Shown: piece after piece, positions 28,973 through 38,300 of the stretch
Numbering within the stretch: position 1 is the stretch's first letter
Layout of the letters: every line of letters begins with the position of its first letter
Assembly: GCA_001414325.1 (NCBI GenBank)
Contig: LLKB01000007.1
Span: forward strand, 80,871-144,870
Source of the DNA: Butyribacter intestini
GTDB taxonomy: Bacteria; Bacillota; Clostridia; Lachnospirales; Lachnospiraceae
Length of the DNA stretch: 64,000 nucleotides
Direction: 5' to 3'
The notes under the pieces: generated by a model
The model's database searches: none
Told to the model about the DNA's origin: nothing
The model's input: only the letters and a program-made list of their open reading frames with translations
Program-made: the position numbers and the translations under genes

Positions 28973-30721
28973 ATGACACCGATGAAATGGTTTTATTCGT
29001 TTCTGAAGAAATACCGCTGGCGTATGTTTTGGGGCATTGTGCTGACTACTATTGTTGCGGCTTGTGCTTTGGTGAGTCCGTATGTTTCAAAACTTATCGT
29101 TGACAGAGTTATTCAGCATGAACAGTACGGTATGCTTAAAAATCTTATTATCGTGCTTATTGTTACTATTATAATAAGAGGAATATGCAGATTTTTTTCG
29201 CAGGTGCTTTTTGAGACGAGTTCGCAGAATGTTCTTTACAGTATGCGTGACACTGTTTACAGAAAACTTCTTCAGGAGGATTTTGCTTTTTACAACAAGA
29301 ACAGAACAGGTGACCTGATGAGCCGCCAGACCGGTGATATGGATGCTATCAGACATTTTGTTGCGTATGTAATATATGTTACATATGAATATGTCTTGTA
29401 TTTTGTGATAGCTCTTATCATGATTTTTGCGACAAATCTGAAAATGGCTCTCTGCATGGTGCTCGTGCTCCCGCTTACGGCACTTACCACATATTTTCAG
29501 GCAAAGAGTGTTAAGCCTGCTTTTAGAAACTGCCGTAATGCGTTTTCAAGTCTTAATACTTTTGTTCAGGAAAATGTAAGTGGAAACAGGGTTGTTAAGG
29601 CTTTTGCAAAAGAAGATTATGAGATGGAAAAGTTTGCCGTTGAGAATGATAAGTACAGGGATTCTGAGCTTGGCGCGGCAAATGTTTGGAAAAAATATGT
29701 GCCGCTGTTTGAACTTTTCTCAAATATTCTTACATTGGTACTTATGCTTGTCGGCGGTATTATGGTTGTGAACGGTCAGATGACAATGGGTGACCTTGTT
29801 GCAGTGAATGGTTATCTCTGGATGCTCACAATGCCGCTTCGTATGGCGGGCTGGCTTATCAATGATATGCAGAGATTTACGACTTCTGTTGAAAAAATCT
29901 ACAATACATATATCGCTGAGCCGGATGTTAAGAAGCCGCTTAATCCTATACACCGCAAGAAACTTGATGGAAATGTCAAATTTGAGCATGTTTCGTATCA
30001 GGCAGATGATGAGGACATTCTTCACGATATAAATTTTGATGTTAAGAAAGGTGAAACTGTCGGAATAATAGGAACTACAGGTGCAGGAAAGTCTACGGTG
30101 ATGAACCTTTTGTGCCGTTTCTTTGATGCGACAGAGGGAAGTGTCTATGTTGATGGTGTAAATGTTAAAGACATGGATATGTATGAACTCAGGGAAAATA
30201 TCGGTATTGCAATGCAGGATGTATTTCTCTTTTCAGATACAATCGAGGGAAATATCGCATACGGAAGACCGGATTGCAGCTTTGAGGATGTAAAGCGTGT
30301 TGCAAAGATGGCGGATGCAAATTTATTTATTAAAAATCTTCCTGACGGATACGACACTATCGTAGGTGAGCGTGGAGTAGGTCTTTCAGGCGGTCAGAAG
30401 CAGAGAATTTCGCTTGCAAGAGCATTACTTAAAGATCCGTCAATCCTTATTCTTGACGATACAACATCGGCTGTTGATATGGAAACGGAGAGTTATATTC
30501 AGAGACAGCTTGAAAATATAAATCATGCCTGCACGACATTTATAATCGCATACAGAATTTCTTCTATTAAAGATGCGGATAAGATACTCGTGCTTGACCA
30601 GGGCAGGATTATTGAGCAGGGAACACATGAGGAGCTTGTTGCAAAAAACGGATATTATGCGACGGTTTATTACCACCAGTATCCAATGGCAGCTAAAATG
30701 AGAGAACAGGGGGTGAAATAG
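28973..30721 (+). CDS. ABC exporter half-transporter, degenerate nucleotide-site subunit
   Basis: 582 residues: six-helix transmembrane domain (about 10-310) and ATPase domain. Walker A GTTGAGKST near 367, signature LSGGQKQR, Walker B ILILDDTTSAVD. The catalytic glutamate after Walker B is Asp here, and the H-loop reads AYRISS instead of AHRxS, so this subunit's own site is degenerate. It is coupled to the next gene (stop 1 bp before its ATG). Together they should form a heterodimeric multidrug- or peptide-type exporter. ATG 28973 was chosen for AAAGGAGG 9 nt upstream; an ATG at 28946 has no RBS. The AraC gene is divergent. Confidence 0.93.
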   Translation: MTPMKWFYSFLKKYRWRMFWGIVLTTIVAACALVSPYVSKLIVDRVIQHEQYGMLKNLIIVLIVTIIIRGICRFFSQVLFETSSQNVLYSMRDTVYRKLLQEDFAFYNKNRTGDLMSRQTGDMDAIRHFVAYVIYVTYEYVLYFVIALIMIFATNLKMALCMVLVLPLTALTTYFQAKSVKPAFRNCRNAFSSLNTFVQENVSGNRVVKAFAKEDYEMEKFAVENDKYRDSELGAANVWKKYVPLFELFSNILTLVLMLVGGIMVVNGQMTMGDLVAVNGYLWMLTMPLRMAGWLINDMQRFTTSVEKIYNTYIAEPDVKKPLNPIHRKKLDGNVKFEHVSYQADDEDILHDINFDVKKGETVGIIGTTGAGKSTVMNLLCRFFDATEGSVYVDGVNVKDMDMYELRENIGIAMQDVFLFSDTIEGNIAYGRPDCSFEDVKRVAKMADANLFIKNLPDGYDTIVGERGVGLSGGQKQRISLARALLKDPSILILDDTTSAVDMETESYIQRQLENINHACTTFIIAYRISSIKDADKILVLDQGRIIEQGTHEELVAKNGYYATVYYHQYPMAAKMREQGVK

Positions 30722-32500
30722 ATGGCTAGAAATAAATACGATGTTGACGAAGTAGTAGAGCAGAAATTTGATATTAAGCAGCTTAAAAGACTTGTTGATT
30801 ATATCAGGCCTTATAAAGGAAAAATGCTTTTTGTGCTTGTGCTTATGCTTTCCTCATCGGGACTTGGAATGTTTCTTCCGAAGTTTTTGCAGATTGAAAT
30901 GGATAAGTATATACCTGATAAAGATATAAAATCAATTGTGATGCTCACGGCACTTGCCGGTGTTATCGTTCTCTATTCGGTAATAAGCACAAGGATAAAG
31001 ATAGATGTGACAACTAAAGTCGGTCAGGACATAATACATACAATAAGAGAAGATATTTTTAAACATCTTCAGGAACTTCCTTTTAGTTATTATGATGAAA
31101 GACCGCACGGAAAAATTCAGGTAAGGGTAGTAAATTATGTAAACAACCTTAGTGACCTTCTTTCAAACGGTATTATAAATACGATAACCGACCTTTGCAA
31201 TCTTATATTTATATTGATATTTATGTTTGCAATGAGTCCTAAACTTACACTTATATGTCTCTGCGGACTTCCTGTGCTTGTCATATATGTAGTGTTTTTG
31301 AAACGGAGACAGAGCCATGCATGGCAGGTTCAGAGCAACAAGCAGTCAAACTTAAATGCTTACATAGCAGAGAGTATTAACGGAATCAGAGTTACACAGG
31401 CTTTTGTAAGAGAAGAAAAAAACATGGACATATTTAATGACCTCAGTATGTCCTACAGAAATGCATGGCTTAAGGCGGTATATTATAACTTTGCTATGGG
31501 TCCTATGGTTGACCTTATATCAACGATAACAACATCATTTATATATGTAGTTGGTGTTTCGTGTATTATAAACGGCGGACAGTCGGGCGTCACAGTCGGT
31601 GTACTTATCGCATTTACGGCTTATATAAGCAGATTTTGGGCACCTATAAATACTATTGCAAGTTTTTATAACAGCCTTTTAACTGCAATCTCATATCTTG
31701 AAAGAATATTTGAGACAATAGATGAGCCGGTGGAAGTTAAGGACGCACCTGACGCAACGGATATGCCTCCGATAAAGGGTGATGTATCATTTGAAAATGT
31801 AAAATTCAGCTATGAGGATGGAGTACCTATTCTTAAAGATGTAAGTTTTGATGTGAAACAGGGACAGACAATAGCGATAGTCGGACCAACGGGAGCAGGA
31901 AAGACAACAATCGTAAATCTTTTGAGCCGTTTTTACAATGTTGACAGCGGAAAAGTTCTTATTGATGGAATTGACATATCAAAGGTAAAAATACATTCGC
32001 TCAGAACACAGATGGGTGTGATGATGCAGGACAGTTTTATATTTTCGGGAACTATTATGGATAACATAAGGTACGGAAATAAGACTGCAACGGATGAAGA
32101 AGTAATAAAGGCGGCAAAGACGGTATGTGCACATGACTTTATTATGGAGATGGAGGACGGTTATAATACTCAGGTAAATGAGAGAGGAAGCAGACTCTCA
32201 GTTGGACAGAGACAGCTTATCTCATTTGCGAGGGCATTGCTTGCAGACCCCGCAATCCTTATACTTGACGAAGCTACTTCAAGTATTGATACGGAAACGG
32301 AAATCGTACTTCAGGAAGGTCTTAACAATCTTCTTAAAGGAAGAACTTCATTTATCATAGCACACAGACTTTCCACTATAAAAAATGCCGACACTATCAT
32401 GTATATAGATAAGGGCGGCATCGTGGAGGCTGGAAGTCATGATGAACTTCTTGAAAATAAAGGGGCTTATTATGAGCTTTATATGTCGCAATATATGTAA
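30722..32500 (+). CDS. ABC exporter half-transporter, canonical nucleotide-site subunit
   Basis: 592 residues: six-helix domain (about 30-330) plus ATPase. Walker A GPTGAGKTT near 385, Walker B ILILDEATSSID with the catalytic Glu, and H-loop AHRLST are canonical, but the signature reads LSVGQRQ instead of LSGGQ. In a heterodimer each ATP site pairs one subunit's Walker motifs with the other's signature. Thus this Walker set plus the upstream LSGGQ makes one active site, while the upstream Asp/Tyr site plus this LSVGQ makes one inactive site. Its stop codon lies inside the left end of the repeat at 32497. Substrate unknown. Confidence 0.93.
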   Translation: MARNKYDVDEVVEQKFDIKQLKRLVDYIRPYKGKMLFVLVLMLSSSGLGMFLPKFLQIEMDKYIPDKDIKSIVMLTALAGVIVLYSVISTRIKIDVTTKVGQDIIHTIREDIFKHLQELPFSYYDERPHGKIQVRVVNYVNNLSDLLSNGIINTITDLCNLIFILIFMFAMSPKLTLICLCGLPVLVIYVVFLKRRQSHAWQVQSNKQSNLNAYIAESINGIRVTQAFVREEKNMDIFNDLSMSYRNAWLKAVYYNFAMGPMVDLISTITTSFIYVVGVSCIINGGQSGVTVGVLIAFTAYISRFWAPINTIASFYNSLLTAISYLERIFETIDEPVEVKDAPDATDMPPIKGDVSFENVKFSYEDGVPILKDVSFDVKQGQTIAIVGPTGAGKTTIVNLLSRFYNVDSGKVLIDGIDISKVKIHSLRTQMGVMMQDSFIFSGTIMDNIRYGNKTATDEEVIKAAKTVCAHDFIMEMEDGYNTQVNERGSRLSVGQRQLISFARALLADPAILILDEATSSIDTETEIVLQEGLNNLLKGRTSFIIAHRLSTIKNADTIMYIDKGGIVEAGSHDELLENKGAYYELYMSQYM

Positions 32501-32737
32501 CAGTTAAGTAGTAGGAATAACGGAAAACAGGGGCTATATATGTTCTTAGGTGGCACGCTTGCGCTATACAAACACGCAGCGGTACTAATGCACCAAAATA
32601 CGGTGCATAAGTGCCGGCGAGTTTGAAAATGCCACTTGCTAAACATTATAGCCCCTGTTTTCCTGTTTATTGGAGAAATGAACAAAAAATGACATGGCAG
32701 GTTTATGAATGTAGGAAATGGAAAGCTGAACTGTTAC
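32497..32737. repeat. Repeat unit with GTAACAGTT / AACTGTTAC ends enclosing structured element A
   Basis: Left end GTAACAGTTAAG (32497-32508, overlapping the exporter stop codon) and right end AGCTGAACTGTTAC (to 32737) are inverted. The right 45 bp (GGCAGGTTTATGAATGTAGG onward) match the right end of the unit at 52886-53069. It looks like a small non-autonomous element; no ORF is inside. Confidence 0.55.
32522..32663. repeat. Structured inverted-repeat element, copy A
   Basis: A 142-bp near-palindrome. Outer arms begin GGAAAACAGGGGCTATA and end TATAGCCCCTGTTTTCC. The core has GGCACGCT..CGCTAT, then CAAAC/GTTTG, CGCAGC, GGTAC/GTGCC and TGCACC/GGTGCA pairings. The same core order recurs in copy B at 52638-52781 with different paired bases, suggesting a conserved folded RNA or DNA hairpin. 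Confidence 0.65.
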
Positions 32738-32857
32738 ATTATCAGTTGGATTGATTTTGGGGAATATACGATTGAAAGGGGTTATTTTGTTGCATATAGT
32801 TAAATGTAATGTTATCATGAGAATAATATAGAATTGATTGGGGAGAGGAGCTGGGGA

Positions 32858-33628
32858 ATGGAAAAGGATTTATTATTCTATAATGAATATGAGCAGTTTT
32901 ATTTAATGGCGAGGAAGTCTGAAGTATTTCGTTTGTTTTGTGAGAAAGCATTTGGAATGGATTTTTCACAAGACGGATTTAGTGATATTAGTCAGACCGA
33001 TAGAATTTTACAATATATTCCCAAAAATGAGAAAGCATATATTCTTGATATTGGCTGCGGAAATGGAAAGATGTTAGGTTATCTGCAGGAAAAGACAAAT
33101 TGTTTTATACATGGATTTGATTATTCAAAAAATGCTATCGAAACTGCTAAAGAATTATTTAGTATTGATAGTGAATTTATACAGGGCTGTATAGGCGAGG
33201 TGGATTATTCAGAAGAAATGTTTGATGTTATCATTTCAATGGATACCATGTATTTTGCACCTGATATGTCTGATTTTGTAGACCAGATTATGAAGTGGTT
33301 AAAAAAGGATGGAGTTTTCTTTGTTTGTTATCAGGAGGGGGATGTAATGCCAAAGACAGAAAATGTGAATACAACAGTTTTTGCCAAGACTTTGCTTGAT
33401 AAAAAAATAGATTTTGACAGCATTGATATTACAAGGGAAACTTATGACATGCTTTTACACAAGAGAGTTATTGCTAATTTATTTGAGAAAGAATTTGCAG
33501 AAGAAGGTAATATTGACTGGTTTAATATGCTTATTGGTCAAACTGAGTATGCAAACAGACCGTATGAGGAATTTGCAAAAGTAATGTCAAGATATATTTA
33601 TATTGTAAGGAAAGAGAGGAGATGTTAG
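32858..33628 (+). CDS. Class I SAM-dependent methyltransferase
   Basis: 256 residues. The SAM-binding motif YILDIGCGNGKMLGYL lies near 66, followed by the acidic strand end HGFDYSKNAI and a motif-II region (FDVIISMDTMYFAPDM). The substrate is not evident. The start was chosen at ATG 32858 after AGGAGCTGGGGA; an in-frame start at 32834 is less likely. It precedes and overlaps the small membrane protein gene by 7 bp, so they may be co-expressed. Confidence 0.9.
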   Translation: MEKDLLFYNEYEQFYLMARKSEVFRLFCEKAFGMDFSQDGFSDISQTDRILQYIPKNEKAYILDIGCGNGKMLGYLQEKTNCFIHGFDYSKNAIETAKELFSIDSEFIQGCIGEVDYSEEMFDVIISMDTMYFAPDMSDFVDQIMKWLKKDGVFFVCYQEGDVMPKTENVNTTVFAKTLLDKKIDFDSIDITRETYDMLLHKRVIANLFEKEFAEEGNIDWFNMLIGQTEYANRPYEEFAKVMSRYIYIVRKERRC

Positions 33629-34026
33629 GTATGTTTTTGGAATCTGATGCAATGTTTGACACATCATTTGATATTTTGGTCGTGCTGTTTTTTGTGTGCT
33701 TTTTTGGAGTTATAGGTTATGTCGTGGTGAAAGTTGTAGTGCAATGGAATAGAAATAATCACTCCCCTTTAATAAATGTTCCTGCGACAGTGATTGCAAA
33801 GAGGGCAGATGTTTCAAGTCACAGGTATGCAAATGCAAATGATTTTTCGGGAGCGCATGGTTACAGAACAACTTCATCTACAGATTATTACATAACATTT
33901 CAGACAAAAAGCGGTGAGAGAATAGAGTTTTCTGTTGAAGATTCAGAGTATGGTCTTTTGATTGAAGGAGATGAGGGTGTGTTAAGTTATCAGGGGACAA
34001 GGTATCTTGGGTTTAAGAGAGTTTAG
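33622..34026 (+). CDS. DUF2500-like small membrane protein
   Basis: 134 residues with one N-terminal membrane helix (DILVVLFFVCFFGVIGYVVV, about 15-37) and a soluble C-terminal domain ending LLIEGDEGVLSYQGTRYLGF. That tail and the preceding YYITFQTKSGERIEFSV fit the DUF2500 family of membrane-anchored proteins of unknown function. The start may be ATG 33622, which overlaps the methyltransferase, or ATG 33631, which is better spaced from AGAGGAG. Its stop codon overlaps a GTG that opens the next frame. Confidence 0.8.
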   Translation: MLGMFLESDAMFDTSFDILVVLFFVCFFGVIGYVVVKVVVQWNRNNHSPLINVPATVIAKRADVSSHRYANANDFSGAHGYRTTSSTDYYITFQTKSGERIEFSVEDSEYGLLIEGDEGVLSYQGTRYLGFKRV

Positions 34027-34109
34027 TGGATTGTAAAGGAGATAAAGAAGATGACAGAATTGGAAAAATATCCGGTTTTTTAATAATATTAAGAATGGGG
34101 AAAGTTTTT

Positions 34110-34505
34110 ATGAATAGTGGATTTGAGTACGCAGGTAATTCTATTGAAATAATAAATTATAGATATAACAGGGAGGATGCTGTAAGTGGTAATCCATATA
34201 ATTGTTCATTTCAGATAAAAGTTGTTTCGGGGAATTTTTCGGGACTGGCTGATTATGAATGTGACCGCAGTAAGTGGGAACAGTTTGTCAGGCAAATGGA
34301 ACTGTTTTATCAATTCAAGTGTGATAAATTAGAATTTAAAGATATAAGTTATGGGAGCAAAATATCTTTTGAAATGGATGCTTGCGGTCATTTTGCTGTA
34401 AAAGGGAAAATATATGGCGTCCATATGACACATTCTTTGGAATTTGAATTTGATGCAGACCAGACGGTATTGCCTGAGTTTATAAATGGGTTAAAAAAAT
34501 TGTAA
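34110..34505 (+). CDS. WapI-like immunity-type hypothetical protein
   Basis: 131 residues from ATG 34110; the frame is open back to GTG 34026, but that extension has no domain character. Soluble, with alternating strands. The C-terminus (THSLEFEFDADQTVLPEFIN) resembles WapI-family immunity proteins that neutralise contact-dependent toxins. No toxin gene is adjacent, so an orphan immunity gene is possible. The family call is tentative. Confidence 0.6.
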   Translation: MNSGFEYAGNSIEIINYRYNREDAVSGNPYNCSFQIKVVSGNFSGLADYECDRSKWEQFVRQMELFYQFKCDKLEFKDISYGSKISFEMDACGHFAVKGKIYGVHMTHSLEFEFDADQTVLPEFINGLKKL

Positions 34506-34544
34506 TACAATGGCGGGTGATTTTGGAAAGGTGGTACTGTTATA

Positions 34545-35045
34545 ATGAAGATAGACATTATAGGTTCGGTGGCAAGTGGAAAAACAACACTGGCAGGAAA
34601 AATATCCAAGAAATATAATGTGCCGTATTATGAAAAGGACAATGTTGTCTGGGACAGGACTCCGGATGGAGACAGAAAACGGACACCTGAAGAGCGTGAT
34701 TTGTATTTTCAAAAGATTATCAGTGGTGATGTTTGGATAGTAGAGGGAAGTCCAAGAAAGTGCCTTAAGGAAAGCTTTGAAATTTGTGATTATATTATTG
34801 TCTTGAACGAAAAAACTTCTGTGAGATTGTTCAGGGTATTCAAACGGTGGATAAAACAAAGAATAGGGAAAGAACATTATAATACAAAGCCGACTTTGAA
34901 TTTTTTGAGGTATAATATTAAGTGGGTGTTGGAATTTGATGATATGAAAAAGGATTTGTTTAAGGAGTTAAATTCTTATGGCGAAAAGGTAAAAATATTT
35001 AGCAATTCTGATGAGGCATGGGAGTTTGTTTCAAGAAAATATTAA
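34545..35045 (+). CDS. P-loop nucleoside/adenylate kinase-like protein (FlaR-type)
   Basis: 166 residues. It starts MKIDIIGSVASGKTTLAGKI with Walker A GSVASGKT, followed by YYEKDNVVWDR and VWIVEGSPRKCL, the layout of the AAA_18/FlaR 'topology modulation' family related to adenylate kinases. RhxxR-type arginines lie in the lid (RLFRVFKRWIKQR). Likely a small kinase; the substrate is unknown. The 35046-35313 gap downstream holds nothing recognised except the lipoprotein RBS. Confidence 0.82.
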   Translation: MKIDIIGSVASGKTTLAGKISKKYNVPYYEKDNVVWDRTPDGDRKRTPEERDLYFQKIISGDVWIVEGSPRKCLKESFEICDYIIVLNEKTSVRLFRVFKRWIKQRIGKEHYNTKPTLNFLRYNIKWVLEFDDMKKDLFKELNSYGEKVKIFSNSDEAWEFVSRKY

Positions 35046-35313
35046 AAGATTATGGAGGTTTGGTTATGGCGGTTATATGCCGGTGTCAGCAGCTAATAGT
35101 GCTGTAAGCAGGCAAGCAGGGCGGCATGGTGCTATAGAGGAATGAATTTTGGAATGTCATGAGTAGCCAAGATAAAAAGTAATGCAATTTTGTATTACTG
35201 ATAGTATAATTGAAAATAGGTGATTGCAAAACTGATTATAGTTACAATTAATCACAGATTATGACAGTTTCGCAAATGCCTGATAATGAAGAGAAAAGAA
35301 AGGAGTTTTGTAA

Positions 35314-38300
35314 ATGGAGTTTGGGAAAAGGTTTAAAAAGAAATTGTTGTGTGTGTTGGTCGCAACTTCTTTGGTCTTAACAGGTTGTTCAGGAGGGGAA
35401 CCTACAGATGACGGTGAAGATGATGTACCTAAGGGACAATATGAACTTGTTGTCATGAATCAGTATGGAGAGATTGTTCCGGGGGCAGAGGTTAGTATAG
35501 GCGGAAGTACATATACGACAAGTGATTATGGAACTATTAAAATAGATAATCCGGGTATGGGAAATTATGATATATCTGTTAAGTGTAATAATTATTATGA
35601 TTACAATGCTAAATATAGTATTGGTGATGAGAGTACAGGAAAGATTACGATTAAAGCGGCAACTTTAGACGCACACAGGTTACAGTCAGCCGTATATAAA
35701 AGAGGGGCTGGAAAAGTAGACCTGGTTGATACATATAAAAAGGTTAATAAAGGAACGGCAGGCTGGAAGTTTTCTATTGATGCCGCTGTTTGCAATGATG
35801 CAGAAACAGTAGCATCATATAAACTTTTTCAGAGAACGGAAAGTGGAGATAAAGAAATTGCAAGCAGTACCACAGGTGAGTTCAATGATATAAGTATTAA
35901 TGATTTTTCGGTAGGTACGGGAGTGTTTATAACCGTGTATGATAATGATGGAAATCAAATATCAACTTCGCTTAGGCTTGAGATAGCGGAAAATCCAAAT
36001 TATACTGAGCATACAGAGCTTAGTTTTGGAAATGAGAATAAGATAACTGTTAGCGACAAAGTGCCTATATTTGGCGGGACGGAATTAAATTTTGGTTTTC
36101 CTTCAATACCATTGGATTATAAAGTGTCTGAAGATACTATTCATATAGGGTTTAATGTCGATGATGAAACTTTTGATGATAATGCCCTGTTTGAAAATTA
36201 CAAAAAAATGCTTAATCAGGTTAAAGCGGCAAAGTTTGCTTCAACAAATATGAAGACTGCCATAGCACAGTTGAAAAAGAAGCAGAAGAAAAAAGGCGTC
36301 ATGGGAATGGCAGGTTTTGATAAAGGCGTAGAGGTGACGGCAAGCGGATATGCAGAGGCAGGCGTAAATAGTGACGGAACATTATCGTCAGGAACAGGTT
36401 ATCTGTGCGTGACGGCTGAGGCATCAGCAGAGTTTGACTGGCAGTTTGTTGTATGGGTTATACCGGTAACTATAGGAATAACAGGAGCAATTGAAGCGGA
36501 TTTTGCGGATACCATAACATATGATTTTAATGAAAATAAACTTGAGGGAGATTCGTCACTAACATTAAAACCATCTCTTGAGGCAAATGCAGGCGTGGGA
36601 TTTAAATATCTCAATGGTGGAGTGTATGGCTCGGCAGGACTCGAGACAAAACTTGTTATAGCAAGTTTGAGCGAGGAGCCTGGATTTACATATCTTGATC
36701 TTAGCAGTTCGATAGGAATATATGCAAGAGTTGCATGGTTTGAACCAAAATATGACATTGCAAAAGGAACATTCCATTTATGGACAAGAGAAGATAAAAA
36801 GTCGGCACAGTCAGTTAAGAAAATATCTGATGGCATGACAGATTTTTCACAATTATATGACTTGACAAATTATAAACTTTCAAAAAATGCAGATAAAATA
36901 AAGATAAAGGCTGTTTCTAAAGGTGACAAAACAGTAATTGCTTCGGGAGTTAATCCGGCGGCAGAACCGGTTGTGTCATCAAATGGAAAAGATGCTTTAA
37001 ATGTATATACGGTGCGTGAAAATGTAAATGGTACGGATTATACAGCACCTAAACTGTATTATCAGACATATACTGCCGATGGAAATACAGGTTCGTGGTC
37101 GGACGCAAAAAAAGTAGACCAGGATGAAAGTGATTCTTCGACAGCGGTCAGTGAGATGAATCAGAAATTATATACTGATGGCAAGAACTATTATATGGTT
37201 TATCAGGAGTCATCTGTTGATACCAATATATTAAAAAGTTATGCTTCAGCTTCAACAGATGAAGAAAAAGACAGTATTCTTAAATCAATATGGAAGAATG
37301 TTGAACTTCATGTGAAAAAATATGATACTGAAAATAATCAGTGGATTGATTATGGAAAGATAAAAACAGACGGTGCATTTGATTATAATGCTGATATTAT
37401 TGTTAATGACGGTAAGATATATGTGTGCAGTGCTGCTAACATGGAGGGCGATTACTTTGGAACAGGAACAGATAAGAACTATATAAATATCTCAAACTGC
37501 ACCATAAATGATGCTTCGGCAACAAAAAACTGGAATGTAAAGAAAGCAGCAGGAAACCTCAACTCAGTTACATCCCTTGCAGCAGGTATTAAAGACAATA
37601 AGATAACCTGCGTATATGGTGTGGATTCAGATAATGACCTTTCTACGGATGAGCAGGAAATAAAATCATATACGGATGGTGATAGTCAGGAAAACACCAG
37701 TGTTTGCACAGGAAATGCGGTAACTGTAGATTATGGATACAAGAATGATGGAAAAGAAACATTTACGATTGCATCAAACAGCAATCTTTCGTATCTGAAA
37801 GATGATGGTACGGTTAATGGTATCGTTGATGATATGGGAAGTTATGACGGAGTATATGCTATAACTGACAGAGGTATTTATTATGCGAAGAATACTGAAA
37901 ATGGAACAGAGATTTTTGGAAGGTATAAAACGGCAGATGGTACATATGGAGATGCTGTTGAGGTTACACAGGAAGAACGCTGGCTGAGAAATGTATCGGC
38001 ATTTACAATAGCAGATAAAGATTTTATCGTTGCATCATCGGATGATTATGATACCGAGGGTGACAGAGGTGTTACAGATTCAGAGATAGATGCTTTTGAA
38101 GTGACGGATTACTATGATCTGAATGTGGAAGAGGCAAGTTATGATTTGAATAATTCTTTGATGGGAGAGGAACTTCCGGTAACTTTAAAACTTAAGAATG
38201 ATGGAAATAAAAAGATTTCGTATGTTGAGGTAAATGTAAATGATGCAGACGGAAAAGAAGTGGCACAGAAGTCAAAATATTATACGGTTGATATAGAGCC

